In this document: positions 29,696 to 39,792 of the stretch, piece by piece
How the letters are laid out: each line of letters starts with the position of its first letter
How positions within the stretch are numbered: the first letter of the stretch is position 1
DNA from: Gammaproteobacteria bacterium
GTDB lineage: Bacteria; Pseudomonadota; Gammaproteobacteria; Pseudomonadales; Pseudohongiellaceae
Assembly: GCA_019654215.1 (NCBI GenBank)
Contig: BPDI01000019.1
Location: forward strand, 1 to 52,611
DNA: 52,611 bases
Reading direction: 5' to 3'
Notes under the pieces: model-generated
The model's database searches: none
The model's input: the letters and a program-made list of their open reading frames with translations, nothing else
What the model was told of the DNA's origin: nothing
Made by a program: the position numbers and the translations under genes

Positions 29696-31117
29696 AGTGA
29701 TTGCTCTGTACTAAGTGATTCGGATTGATTTTGTGTTTGTTCAAATTCTCCGTTGCCAAGCCTGGCGAAATAGTCTTTTGCTACTTCCCGAACTTTTGGC
29801 GCGAGAATAATTGTTGAAAGCATTGTTGGTATCGCCATGGTTGCGTAAACACCATCAAATAAACTGATTACCGCATCGAGAGATGCCACCGCGCCAGCAG
29901 TTACCAGTGCCATGTATCCGTATAAATAGTACTTTTCCGTTTTAGTACCGAATAAAAAGGCCATGCACTTGCTGCCATAATAGGAATAGGTCAGTACGGT
30001 AGTAATACTTAACACAATAACCATTAGTAATACGAGATAAGCACCGAAGCCTGGAAACGCCTGTTCATAAGCTTGTGAGGTTAAAGTGACTCCAATCGCA
30101 TCTCCTTCCCAGACACCTGTAACAAGCAGGGCCAAAGCAGTACAAGTGCAGATAATCAAGGTATCGATGATTGGTCCTATCATAGCCACCAGACCCTCCC
30201 GGGTTGGTTCATTGGTTTTAGCTGCACCATGGGCGAGAGACTCAGTTCCAAGACCAGCTTCATTCGAAAATACGCCTCGCTGTACGCCAACAAGGATCAC
30301 TGCTCCCAGCACACCTCCAGAAACTGCGTCCCCGGTAAATGCGTCTGTGATTATCAAAACCAACATGACTGGAATTTCGGTGATATTACTGAGCAGCAAA
30401 ATTAATGTAATGCCAAAGTAAAACACCACCATAGTGGGAACTACCTTGGCGGCGAAGGCGGACACCCGCCTAATTTTTCCAACCGCTATTGAAAAAAGAA
30501 TTATCGACAGCGTGATTCCCATTATTAAATCAAAAGTGAAATGATTATCAGTAGTTGCAATTCCTGCAGGAATTGCAATTAAGTCTCGAACTATTTGTAC
30601 TAATTGGTTGATTTGAAAAACTGGCAAGGTGCCAAACATGCCAGCAATCGCAAACATCCACGCTAACGGCAGCCACTTTCTACCCAGTGCTTCGCGAATA
30701 ACATACATCGGTCCGCCCTGAAGCTTGCCGCTATCATCTTTGCCGCGATACATGATAGCAAGGGAGGCGGTATAAAACTTGGTAGAGATACCTACCAAGG
30801 CTGTTACCCACATCCAGAAAACAGCGCCGGGCCCACCCACTGTAATTGCCAAAGCAACACCAGTGATATTTCCCAAGCCAATAGTTCCAGCAAGCGCAGT
30901 AGCCAGTGCGCGGTAGTGAGTAATATCACCTGCGGCTTCTGCACTTTGAGTATTGTATTTACCACGGAGCAGATCATAGGCATGGCCTAGATAGCGAAAG
31001 TGCATCAATCGGGAATGCACCATAAAGAATAAACCGCCACCTACTAAGAGAACCCCCTAAGGGTAGTCCCCACATGAAATTAGCGAAAGCGGCTAAGACT
31101 GCTTCTATTTCTGCCAT
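29692..31117 (-). CDS. Alanine/glycine:cation symporter, AGCS family (N-terminal frameshift)
   Basis: Sodium- or proton-coupled amino-acid uptake across the inner membrane. The main frame 29692-31023 carries most helices and family signatures: ALATALAGTIGLGNITGVAL, GGPGAVFWMWVTALVG, FSNEAGLGTESLAHGAAKT and VLTYSYYGSKCMAFLFG. The true start is the ATG at 31117 (MAEIEAVLAAFANFMWGLP). A one-base slip near 31055 in a C/G run separates it from the main frame. Corrected length is about 475 aa, normal for AGCS. Unusually it is coupled by ATGA overlap to a secreted SnoaL-like protein. Confidence 0.9.
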
Positions 31118-31153
31118 TTGTTCCTTTAAGGATTTATTCTTATATTGATGGAG

Positions 31154-33522
31154 CTATCGAATATTATCGGCGAATCTAAATTCCGCAACCGGTTCTGAAC
31201 CGGTTAGATGTTCCACAAAATAATCCCAGCGACGTTTCATAAAATAGCGCCTGTTGCCAAAACCATGTCCAGCATTTGGCAATATCACTAGATCGAAATC
31301 TTTTCCAGCTTCAATGAGTGCGTTTCCCCAACCAATAAGGTACCAGGGAAAGGGTGCACATTGGTGTCCAGCATGCCATGAGCAAGCATTAGCTTGCCTT
31401 GCAGTTCGCCTGCTAGTAACTGATTCGCTTGATTGTCGTAGTTAGTAGAGAGAGTTGCTGCACTACTCCCGCTACTTGTGGGATTTGCTTCCGGATAGGT
31501 TTCCAACAATCCCTGCCACTTTTCGCCCCAATCGTCTTCATAGTTACGATTGTCATGATTCCCTGCTCCAGACACTGCCACCTTATAAAAATCCGGGTAA
31601 CGAAGAATTCCTGCAGTTGAAGCGAAGCCTCCACCGGAATGGCCCCAGATACCGACTCTATCCAGATCCATATAAGGATACCGCTCTCCTAATTGCCGAA
31701 TGGCCGCAACTTGATCTGGGAGTCCATTGTCACCCATGTTGCCGTAGTAAGCATCGTGAAATGATTTAGATCGACCAGGTGTCCCCAGCGCATCCACCTC
31801 AACCACGATGAAACCAAGTTCTGCGATTGCTTGTTTGTCATTACGAGAAGCACGGAATGAACGACTGCCCACACTGCCACTCTGGGGGCCAGGATATAGA
31901 TAATTCAACACTGGGTAGCGCGCAGCAGCTTCGAAGTTTGATGGTCGATACATCAATCCGAACAAATCTGTCTGCTGATCTCTAGCTTTTACACTGAATG
32001 GAATAGGCTCAACCCATCCTAATGCAAACAGAGCAGAAATGTCTGTTTCTTCTAACTCCATCAACACATCGCCATTTGTATTTCGTAGAACGGCATTAGC
32101 TGGCTGAGTCGGAGTCGAGTAAATGTCAGTAAAGTAGTTGCCTGAATCTGACCAGGTAATCATATGATGCGCGGGTTCTGGCGTTAATAGTTCTAATTCC
32201 GATCCATCAAAATTTATTCGATAGAGATAATGGAAATACGGATCTCCGGGCTCGCGGTTGGCAGCAGTAAAGTAGAGTTTGCGATTCAACGCATCTACTT
32301 TTTCTACATCTAATACACTCCAGTTCCCAGTTGTAATGCGCTGCTTAAGTTCACCGGTTTCTAAATTATGTAAATAGAGATGGGCCCAATTATCCTGTTC
32401 AGAGAACCAAATAAACTCATTATCATCATGCAGCACGCGCCAGTTTTTATCACTAAACCCGGATTCAAAATAGGTCTCTACCGACTCCGTAAAGACATCC
32501 CTTACTTCGCCGTTTTCAATATCGGCGACGCGCAATTGGGCAATTTTGTGATCTCGACTTGAAGAAACGAAGGCAAGGTTATTGCTATCATGACTCCATT
32601 CAACATCAAGAAAGATACCCCCTCTTCCAGCAATATGGTCACTAGTCGTAGACCTGTGGGGGTCAGGTTGCATATTTAACTGAACAATTCTTGGCTCAGG
32701 ATCCAGATGGATCACAATTCTTTCTATCATAAAAATGTGATCATCACCCGGTAGCGGATACTTCCACGCATCCAGTTCTGGATGACCAACCTGAGTCGTA
32801 TAGAGATACATCTCGCCTACCTGACGGCCATCATGTCTGAAGGTCGCAATTTTATTGGAATCCGGGGACCAGAGCAGAACAGGTCCATCGCTTCGTAACC
32901 AACCTGCATTATTCGTTGCGTAACCGTAGTTCTCAATTCCGTCAAATGTGAGCTGAGTTAGCTCGTTTGTGCTGGTGTTTCTTATCCAAAGATTGTGCTC
33001 TTCAATAAAAGCAGCTTTACTTCCATCAGGTGATAAAAATTCGTTCGGTGGTATTTCAGCTAACTGTTGTAAATCGTTATTGGAGAGACTGTACTGATAA
33101 CTTCGATTTTGAAAATCAAAATAAAGCAGATCATTGTCTGCATCTATCTCTAAATTTCCGAGAATTAGGTCATTAGAATCTACTTCCTGCTTCGTAATTT
33201 GAGAAATAATCGCAGCAAGCTGAACTCCATCAAAAAGCGTTTGCTTGGATTGATCGGCAAGACTAGCAACAATGAACTCAGTACCGGGTGCGGTAGATCG
33301 CCTATAAATTAGCAGATCTCCTTCCTGCCAGTATTGGGCGAGAATGTCATTTTTTACTAGCTCCGCCGTATTTGCAGAGAGGAATCCTTCTGCTCGCTGG
33401 TAATCTTCGATCCCCAAATTAGCTGCTTGGTCAGTTAGTTCATTATTTGCCTCTGGGATGCAGCCAAGCAATACCGCGCTGGCAATGAAAGCAGAGACAC
33501 CCGGAATTCGTAAAGCTTTCAT
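31154..33522 (-). CDS. S9 family prolyl-oligopeptidase/DPP4-like lipoprotein peptidase (C-terminal frameshift)
   Basis: Secreted serine peptidase cleaving after proline or alanine in peptides. A lipoprotein signal (SAFIASAVLLGC) opens the protein. Residues about 90-480 form the eight-bladed propeller (DPPIV N-terminal region, e.g. APGTEFIVASL, WLRSDGPVLLWSPDSNKIATF). The catalytic domain has the Ser motif VGIWGHSGGGFAS and the Asp in AHGMLDTNVHP. A slip near 31340 disrupts the frame. The conserved tail NALIEAGKDFDLVILPNAGH, containing the catalytic His, continues in another frame to the TAG (31154-31156). Corrected length is about 790 aa. A one-base sequencing error is the simplest explanation. 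Confidence 0.9.
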
Positions 33523-33608
33523 AAATACTCCATTATTCCTGTATTACAGATGATGCCGCTTGAATTCTACCTTGAACTCAGGCATCTGCATCAATTGCAA
33601 TGAAATAA

Positions 33609-34665
33609 TTAGAGTAAACTATCGAGGATGAGATTAGTTGAATCGACGATGCGCTCGTCTCGAGGTCGCAGATCGGGATCGAAACTGACATCAGTTAGAT
33701 GTTGTAAGCCCTGGATATATCTGAGCGCAATCTGATTAGCCTGTTCGTCTGTAAACTGCTGGTCCTTCTGCTCTTTAACCATGCCCCTTGCGAATTCTTT
33801 GGAAAAAGACACAGGCTTGCCATCACGAGTCAAAAGCACACCGTTATCATCGAGTTTCCAGAAGCGGGAAGAATCCATGGTATATAGCTCGTCGGCTGAA
33901 ACGATTTCGCCGCTGGTGTTTATGCCATGTTCGGTTTTTGTATCCACCAACACCATACCCTTAGTGGACAAGTAATGAGAAACCATGCCAAAGGCCATAA
34001 TCGAGGCGTTGCGAATTTGCGCATACTGCTCCCAACTGCAAACACCCTTGTCGATTAAAAACTCCGCATCGATAGTTTTATCGACTTTGTCTTTAGTGCT
34101 GGGTGTATCCATCAAGTAAGGCAATACACCATTCGGTTCTAAAGAAGAAATTGATAAGTTATGACCTGCATAGTTGAAAATTTCCTCTCCTTGCCCTTTT
34201 GCAGCCAACCAATGTTGATACAGAGAAGTACTGGTTGAACTTTCTGCCATATATAAACGCAGTACGTTTTCCAGCATAATCAGATTCAGATTTTTCTGCT
34301 GGAATTACGGTGGAGCTAGGCAGTAGACCTTCAACATGAAATTGAGAAGAGCCTAAAACATCTTTGACCAAATTCAGCATATGGTCATGATTAAACGCCA
34401 GTACCTGGTCTTTAAATGGAATTGCTCCGCGATTCACATCATGGGTCGATATTCGATTGTTACGGAACATTAGACGAATCGGCTGTCCTGCTTTAGTAAC
34501 AAGGTTTTCGCGAAAAACCGAATCGGAAACCTTTCCTTCCAGAACGGTAGCCCCACTCAGACGAGGCATGTCACCGTCCTCAATAATCTGTTTAATGGGC
34601 CTGCCTTGGTTAACTGTGGCGCCGTGCTCAGTTACCAAATCGCGAATTTGCTGTTCGTCTAACAT
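33609..34665 (-). CDS. purC: Phosphoribosylaminoimidazole-succinocarboxamide synthase (one frameshift)
   Basis: ATP-dependent addition of aspartate to CAIR in purine synthesis; cytosolic. The N-terminal part 34300-34665 has the LEGKVSDSVF region (counterpart of GKVRDIY), the NRISTHDVNRGAIP segment and a GLLPSSTVIPAE link. After a slip near 34285 the frame 33609-34277 continues with MLENVLRLYMAESST, FLIDKGVCSWEQYAQI, the signature LVDTKTEHGINTSGEI and YTMDSSRFW. Total about 350 aa, the longer bacterial form rather than the 237-aa E. coli type. Solitary gene. Confidence 0.87.
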
Positions 34666-34847
34666 GGGTAATTTATTCTTCTGTCCCTAGGAATTGGAAA
34701 AGAGACGAAGAATAGATGAAGAAAGAATTGACTACAAGATTTGTCGTTCACAGTAGTATGAAACTGGCTTAATCAGTTTTTATACGGTATAAAAAATTTT
34801 GGTGAGTGGGATTCTCGAGCCCAAACTAAGTATCAGGAGTGCGGGGC

Positions 34848-35606
34848 ATGCGATCCTTAGTAGCAGTTTTATTAACAATGGTTAGTTTCCCAGCCATGGG
34901 AGACGTAGAGTCGGAATCTAACAATACAGAAAATCTTGCTAACACTCTTACTGCCGGTTCGGTCATTACTGGTCAGTTGGCCAATGACACTGATTTTGAC
35001 TATTATCAAATCGCCTCAAACAACTCAGATGCATTAAAAATCGAATTTACGTCAACAAATTCGACGGGAACTGAGAATCTATGGGTACTGATAGTTCAGC
35101 GCCCATCTGACAACATTATTGTTTTTCAACAAACGCTAAACCCAACCTCTGAGTCACCCATAAATCGCACTGTGGAAATCAGTGAAAATGGAAATTACAT
35201 TATTTTGATTGCACCAGTTGGCGGATCCACTCCTACCCCAAGCGAAGACTATGATCTAACAGTCACGCCAAATAACTTTCAGGCACCGCTGAGTTCATTT
35301 AACGGTGTCTGGCAAGACGATATCGGTTCCGCCTTTTATTCGGTGCATGAAGGTAGTGAAGGGGTCCTCTATATTGAGTTACCACGAGATGGCAGCGCCT
35401 GGAAGGCATACCTGGGCGGACGCCAAAGCAATGTAGCAATTCTCGATCAGGTGGTCGGACCTGGTAGCTCACGCCTAGAGCTGACCTTTATTTCAACAAA
35501 CTCATTGGAAGCTCGTTATCTTTCCTGTCAAACCGAACAAGGCGGGAGTTGCTCCGTCGCAAACGGTGAGATGATTTACACTGCGATATTTGTCTACGGT
35601 GATTGA
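34848..35606 (+). CDS. Secreted protein with a PPC-type beta-sandwich domain
   Basis: About 252 aa. An AGGAG at 34835-34839 lies 8 bases before the ATG at 34848, so I prefer that start over the GTG at 34839. A signal peptide (LVAVLLTMVSFPAMG-DVE) is followed by a bacterial pre-peptidase C-terminal domain. This reads ESESNNTENLANTLTAGSVI, then GQLANDTDFDYYQIAS, and later NGNYIILIAP and YDLTVTPNN (residues about 20-145). The second half (FNGVWQDDIGSAFYSVHEG onward) is a short beta-rich domain of unknown type with two late cysteines. No catalytic domain is attached, so it may be a free binding module. It overlaps the convergent CoA-transferase gene end by 13 bp. Confidence 0.75.
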   Translation: MRSLVAVLLTMVSFPAMGDVESESNNTENLANTLTAGSVITGQLANDTDFDYYQIASNNSDALKIEFTSTNSTGTENLWVLIVQRPSDNIIVFQQTLNPTSESPINRTVEISENGNYIILIAPVGGSTPTPSEDYDLTVTPNNFQAPLSSFNGVWQDDIGSAFYSVHEGSEGVLYIELPRDGSAWKAYLGGRQSNVAILDQVVGPGSSRLELTFISTNSLEARYLSCQTEQGGSCSVANGEMIYTAIFVYGD

Positions 35607-36781
35607 AGAACGACTTTTCCCTCAAGAAGTTTGTCACAGCGCTTTTGGTCATAGCCAAGAGACTGTAAAACGATAACAGTATGCTCTCCAAGTTGTGGCG
35701 CAGGGGTCCTCACACTTGCCGGGGTCTCACCAAAGCGGGCGGCAGGTCGTGCTTGCCGGACTTCCCCGAAACCTTCCTGTATTTCGCGCAAGATTGTGCC
35801 ACTCTCCACAATCTGGGGGTGATCGAGAAGATCCTTTCGATCTAACAAAGGCGCACAAGGAACGTCAGCGGCATCCAATTTTTCAAGTAATTCTCCTGTC
35901 GCTCGTTTACTAACTTCTGCTGCTATAACTTCGCGGCGCAATTCTGCATTTTTGCGGCGGGCCAAAGCTGTACTGAAGCGCTCATCATCGATTAGATCTT
36001 CCCTATCCAAAGCACTACAAACTGCTTGCCATTCCTTGTCGGAAATTATACTAATCGTCATGTAACCATCTTGGGTTTCGTAGATTAAATCGATAGAAGA
36101 ATAAGTTCGTTTAATATCCATTTCCTGGTCGGCAAATACCAATCCCCCCATACCTTCTGGCCAAAGGAAGGCTATAGTTGCTTCCAGCATTGAAATCTTT
36201 ATGTGTTGCCCTTCCCCGTGCCTCTCACGATGGAACAAGGCACTGGAAACAGCTTGCGCCGCGGTTAAAGCAGAAACCTTATCGGCAAGAATTATTCGAA
36301 ACATATTGGGTCGCTGGGTTTTTCGGTCGGCTTGAATATCGGTGGCACAGGATAGGGCCTGAACTATAGGATCATAGACGCGCTTGTGAGCATAAGGGCC
36401 CTTTTCACCAAATCCACTGATAGAAACAAAGATAATGCCACGATTAACTTTCCGTACTTCCTCCTCGGGAAAACCCATTCTCCTCATTGCCCCCGGCCGA
36501 AAGTTTTGCAAGAGTACATCCGCATCCTTGATTAAGTCCCAAAGAATTTGTTTTCCCAACTCGGTTTTAAGATCTACTGCCAAGGATCTTTTATTTCGAT
36601 TACAGGAATAAAACCCAGGATTCAAACCGTTGTGGGTCTCTCCTAAATGACGAAGCTGCTCTCCATGAATGGGTTCGACTTTTATAACATCCGCCCCCTG
36701 GTCTCCCAGCATCATCGCTGCTACTGGTCCCGAAACCATACTGGTTAGATCTAATACTTTGATTCCTTCTAAGGGTCCCAT
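35594..36781 (-). CDS. CaiB/BaiF family III CoA-transferase
   Basis: Moves CoA between carboxylic acids. 395 aa from the ATG at 36781, which has GAGG five to six bases upstream; a TTG at 36793 is the alternative. N-terminal LEGIKVLDLTSMVSGPVAAMMLGDQGADVIKVEP is typical of the fold; SLAVDLKTELGK and LLQNFRPGAMRRMG follow. The catalytic Asp position is in IILADKVSALTAAQAV. The GHD racemase motif is absent, so this is a transferase, unlike the racemase at 27160. The glutathione-transferase gene ends just upstream at 36790, so the two are a likely operon. The acceptor acid is unknown. Confidence 0.87.
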   Translation of the reverse strand: MGPLEGIKVLDLTSMVSGPVAAMMLGDQGADVIKVEPIHGEQLRHLGETHNGLNPGFYSCNRNKRSLAVDLKTELGKQILWDLIKDADVLLQNFRPGAMRRMGFPEEEVRKVNRGIIFVSISGFGEKGPYAHKRVYDPIVQALSCATDIQADRKTQRPNMFRIILADKVSALTAAQAVSSALFHRERHGEGQHIKISMLEATIAFLWPEGMGGLVFADQEMDIKRTYSSIDLIYETQDGYMTISIISDKEWQAVCSALDREDLIDDERFSTALARRKNAELRREVIAAEVSKRATGELLEKLDAADVPCAPLLDRKDLLDHPQIVESGTILREIQEGFGEVRQARPAARFGETPASVRTPAPQLGEHTVIVLQSLGYDQKRCDKLLEGKVVLQSP

Positions 36782-36789
36782 ACCTGACC

Positions 36790-37500
36790 TCAACTATTTT
36801 TTTGGTTAACTTTTTTTGCTTTTATATAAGCTTTGCGTTGAACAATTCGCGCTCTATATTCTTCGAGCTCTGACTCTAATTCTATTTCGTAGGCATTAAC
36901 CCAGTTTAAGCAAGTGGTCAGAAATATATCCGACAAACTGAAGTTTTCATTCAAAACATACTCTCTCCCGCGCATGTACTTGTGAATAACATTAAGTTGT
37001 CTTTTTACATATGCTTCCGCCGCATCCATCGCTGCAGGAGCCTCCCCATAAATAGAAGCCAATGCTCCATGTCGACGCATGACATAGAGACTGGTCTCAT
37101 CAAGCTCACCATAAATGAAGGCAAGCCATTCGTCTTCTTTAGCCCGCCCTTCAATGGTGTCAGGGGTTTGTAATGTATCGGGGCTGCCGTACTTGTTAAT
37201 AAGATAACGACTGATCGCCATAGTTTCAGAAAGCCCTAAATCACCATCCTCACAAAAAGGTACTTTTTGTTTTGGATTAAGCTCCGTGTATTGATCAGTT
37301 TGGGTTTCTCCGGTCCGCGGACCGATGGGATTTAATTTGTAAATTAGTCCCAGTTCTTCGGCCACCCAGATAGGCCTGAGGGTTCTGGCAGTACCAGCTC
37401 CCCAAAGTATCAGTTTTGATTTTTGTTGTTTTGATTTCAATTGATGCGCCTCAAGCTCGAGCACATCATACTGGCTTATAAGGGGATCAAGGAAGTGCAA
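36790..37500 (-). CDS. Glutathione S-transferase
   Basis: Up to 236 aa. The true start is probably internal, because the GST fold begins at KLILWGAGTARTLRPIWVAE (about residue 29). The glutathione-binding segments are KVPFCEDGDLGLSETMAISRYL (thioredoxin-like domain, with the conserved Pro before strand 3 and the SE(T/S) glutathione contact). The all-alpha C-terminal domain ends with the N-capping-type SLSDIFLTTCLNWV. The early GTART stretch replaces the Ser/Tyr-x-x-S/C activation motifs, so class is unclear. It lies 9 bp upstream of the CoA-transferase gene on the same strand. Confidence 0.83.
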   Translation of the reverse strand: MHFLDPLISQYDVLELEAHQLKSKQQKSKLILWGAGTARTLRPIWVAEELGLIYKLNPIGPRTGETQTDQYTELNPKQKVPFCEDGDLGLSETMAISRYLINKYGSPDTLQTPDTIEGRAKEDEWLAFIYGELDETSLYVMRRHGALASIYGEAPAAMDAAEAYVKRQLNVIHKYMRGREYVLNENFSLSDIFLTTCLNWVNAYEIELESELEEYRARIVQRKAYIKAKKVNQKNS

Positions 37501-37740
37501 GCAAAGAAATCATTAGGCCTTTAGCTATTACTATGAATAGGGTCCAAGCAAGCTTGCGGCGTTCTTTTGTTATATTAGTCTAACCTTTTCTACAGAATTG
37601 CCTTTCAAGTTTCGATAGATATCGGCGCCTAAAATGGGTAGATGCGGGCTAGAAGGAATAACTGGTTTTAGTAATGATGCAAGGTGACAAAGTTTTCTTC
37701 AGTAAATCTTGTTGATTTTTTCCAATAAGGAGACTTGACA
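37501..37740. other. Intergenic region upstream of the TPP-enzyme operon
   Basis: About 240 bases between divergent genes. No gene is seen. It should contain the promoter of the leader ORF/TPP-enzyme unit. No TPP-riboswitch core (CTGAGA with its partner ACCTGA-like segment) was found. Confidence 0.4.
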
Positions 37741-37836
37741 ATGAAATCCGCCTCAAAGACCCTTGGGCCTTCATTGAGAAATAAAAGATGCTCTCATTAT
37801 AGTCTCCTTCCAAAATCACAAGGAGAAGCAAAATGA
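37741..37836 (+). CDS. 31-aa leader peptide overlapping the TPP-enzyme start
   Basis: ATG at 37741 with a strong AAGGAG eight bases upstream (37727-37732). The product is MKSASKTLGPSLRNKRCSHY followed by SLLPKSQGEAK. Its TGA (37834-37836) overlaps the next gene's ATG (37833) in an ATGA arrangement. The peptide is basic with no membrane segment. Position, ribosome site and overlap suggest a translated leader that couples translation to the TPP enzyme. It could be fortuitous, since there is no homology evidence. Confidence 0.5.
   Translation: MKSASKTLGPSLRNKRCSHYSLLPKSQGEAK
37803..37826 (+). promoter_or_regulatory. Hairpin sequestering the TPP-enzyme Shine-Dalgarno
   Basis: TCTCCTT (37803-37809) pairs perfectly with AAGGAGA (37820-37826) around a 10-base loop. 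The 3' arm is the ribosome-binding site of the gene at 37833. A ribosome reading the overlapping leader ORF would open it. This is a typical layout for translational coupling. Confidence 0.5.
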
Positions 37837-39782
37837 ATAAGAATAATACTAAAGACTCAGATCGTTCTCTTCCCAAAACTGATCGTCGCAAATTCCTGAA
37901 AGGCGCCGCTACAAGTGCGGCAGCCCTCGCCATCAGTCCGACTGCGAAAGCTCAGGACCCGTCAGCCTACAATGCGTCCTACACTGCACCTAGTTATCAG
38001 CAAATGCAGCGGGATGCGGGCATGGTGACACCACCGGAACCAGATACTCGCATGGTGGTGCGACCCGGATCGGACCTGATGGTGCAAGCACTCAAAGAAA
38101 TGGGTATAGAATTTGTGACCTCCAATCCCGGTTCCAGCTTTGAAGGTATCCAGGAGTCCATCGCTAACTACGGCGATCCACCCAATCATCTGCCCGAGTT
38201 TATAACTGCGCTGCACGAAGAATCATCTGTGGACATGGCTAATGGTTATGCCAAGTCGGAAGGGAGACCAATGGTAGCAATGCTGCATGGCACTCTTGGC
38301 ATTCAGCATGCATCAATGTCCATTTTTCAGGCGTACCACACTGGAACACCTATGCTGCTCCTTGTGGGTCGCGATGTTGGATTCATCCAGGCTCATACCG
38401 CGGACGACATGGCAGCCATGTGCCGCAGTTTTACCAAGTGGGATGCACAGCCAACAAGCCTCGAAGAATGTATTGATACTCTCCATGAAGCATACCGCCA
38501 GGCAGTTACCCCCCCTACCGGTCCTGTCATGGTGGTTATCGACATCGAATTGCAAAAAGAAGAAGCGCAGGGTTTCCAGCTACCCCCGTTCCGCCCTGCA
38601 GTTATTGAAGGCATCGACGCCGCTACTGCAAAGAACATCGCGCAGAGACTCCTCAATGCCAATAATCCCCGACTGGAAACCGGCCCATTTCGAACTCCGG
38701 AAGGGGTTGAATCAGCGGTGCAACTAGCTGAGTTGGTAGGCGCGAGCACTTCTACAACCGCAGTTGCAGCTTCGATGAGCTTTCCGCAGCGTCACCCAAT
38801 GTGCGGTCCCGGCGCCGATACCAATTATGATTTTATACTGGGATTGGAAGCAGCATCACCAGATATCACACTGAAACGACCCATAGTCAACTCTTTGACC
38901 GCGGAACGCGATAAAATGAGCATCGGATTTGGCAGCCTTCGGGAAAACTATGTGCCAAATCCACCCGGTGCTGAACCCACTCCCATGGAAGAAGATCAGC
39001 GAGCCAACCAGGGCACATTGTTGACCATCGATGCCCAAGCCTCTATTCCCATTATAATCTCTGAACTCAGCAGGTTAATTACACCAGAGCAACAACGAGT
39101 GATCAATGAGCGGAAAGCCCGCCATGCCACCGCCAATAGAGAAGCATTTCTGAGCGCTCTCGCTGACGCCGTAGAAGAGAAAAAACGAGGCTGGGATCTT
39201 AGCCCAGTTAGTACGGCTCGCCTATATGCAGAATTGTGGCCACTGATAATGAATGAGGACTGGTGCCTAGCTTCTCCTACTAACTTTTCTGGGGGTCATC
39301 ACCGTCAACTGTGGGAGCACAACAAACCATACAGCTTTCTTGGCACCCAAGGAGCAGGTGGCATGGGTTACGGTCTCGGCGCATCTGTCGGAGCAGCACT
39401 AGCAGCGCGTAGTCGTGGCCGATTCGTGGTGAATGTGCAATGCGATGGAGATCTGAATTATGCACCGGGAGCTCTATGGACAGCTGCTCATCATGAATTG
39501 CCGATGCTCGCTGTCATGCATAATAACCGGGCCTGGCACCAAGAATATATGTTTGTTCAGTATCTCGCCGGTGTCCGCGGCCGCGGTACGGAGCGCGGTC
39601 ATATCGGTTGCGTGCTTCGAGATCCATTCATCGACTACTCCAAGATGGCAGAATCTTATGGTGTAGCGAGTGAAGGCCCGATCGAAGATCCAACTCTTTT
39701 AGCCGCAGCTCTAAATCGCGGTGTAGAATCAGTAAAAGCCGGTAAGCCCTATCTAATCGATGTAATCACCCAGCCGCGTTAG
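37833..39782 (+). CDS. Tat-exported thiamine-diphosphate-dependent enzyme (ALS/benzoylformate decarboxylase superfamily)
   Basis: 649 aa, intact. A twin-arginine signal (D17-R-R-K-F-L-K) with a hydrophobic AATSAAALAI core and an AKA-QD cleavage site predicts export of the folded, cofactor-loaded protein. The Pyr domain (about residues 75-235) carries the catalytic Glu in ALHEESSVDMANGYAKSEG (Glu129). A shortened, less conserved middle domain follows. The PP domain carries the TPP/Mg motif CDGDLNYAPGALWTAAHHEL, ending in MHNN (from about residue 537). The middle domain lacks an obvious FAD signature. Substrate is unknown; 2-keto acid decarboxylation or oxidation is the family chemistry. A secreted cytochrome c gene follows after 10 bp, suggesting electron transfer out of the TPP intermediate. 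Confidence 0.85.
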   Translation: MNKNNTKDSDRSLPKTDRRKFLKGAATSAAALAISPTAKAQDPSAYNASYTAPSYQQMQRDAGMVTPPEPDTRMVVRPGSDLMVQALKEMGIEFVTSNPGSSFEGIQESIANYGDPPNHLPEFITALHEESSVDMANGYAKSEGRPMVAMLHGTLGIQHASMSIFQAYHTGTPMLLLVGRDVGFIQAHTADDMAAMCRSFTKWDAQPTSLEECIDTLHEAYRQAVTPPTGPVMVVIDIELQKEEAQGFQLPPFRPAVIEGIDAATAKNIAQRLLNANNPRLETGPFRTPEGVESAVQLAELVGASTSTTAVAASMSFPQRHPMCGPGADTNYDFILGLEAASPDITLKRPIVNSLTAERDKMSIGFGSLRENYVPNPPGAEPTPMEEDQRANQGTLLTIDAQASIPIIISELSRLITPEQQRVINERKARHATANREAFLSALADAVEEKKRGWDLSPVSTARLYAELWPLIMNEDWCLASPTNFSGGHHRQLWEHNKPYSFLGTQGAGGMGYGLGASVGAALAARSRGRFVVNVQCDGDLNYAPGALWTAAHHELPMLAVMHNNRAWHQEYMFVQYLAGVRGRGTERGHIGCVLRDPFIDYSKMAESYGVASEGPIEDPTLLAAALNRGVESVKAGKPYLIDVITQPR

Positions 39783-39792
39783 GAGACAAAAG

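Noticed and set aside
37501..37832. Possible TPP riboswitch upstream of the TPP enzyme
   Set aside because: The conserved thi-box segments are absent, and an exported TPP user would not be an expected target.
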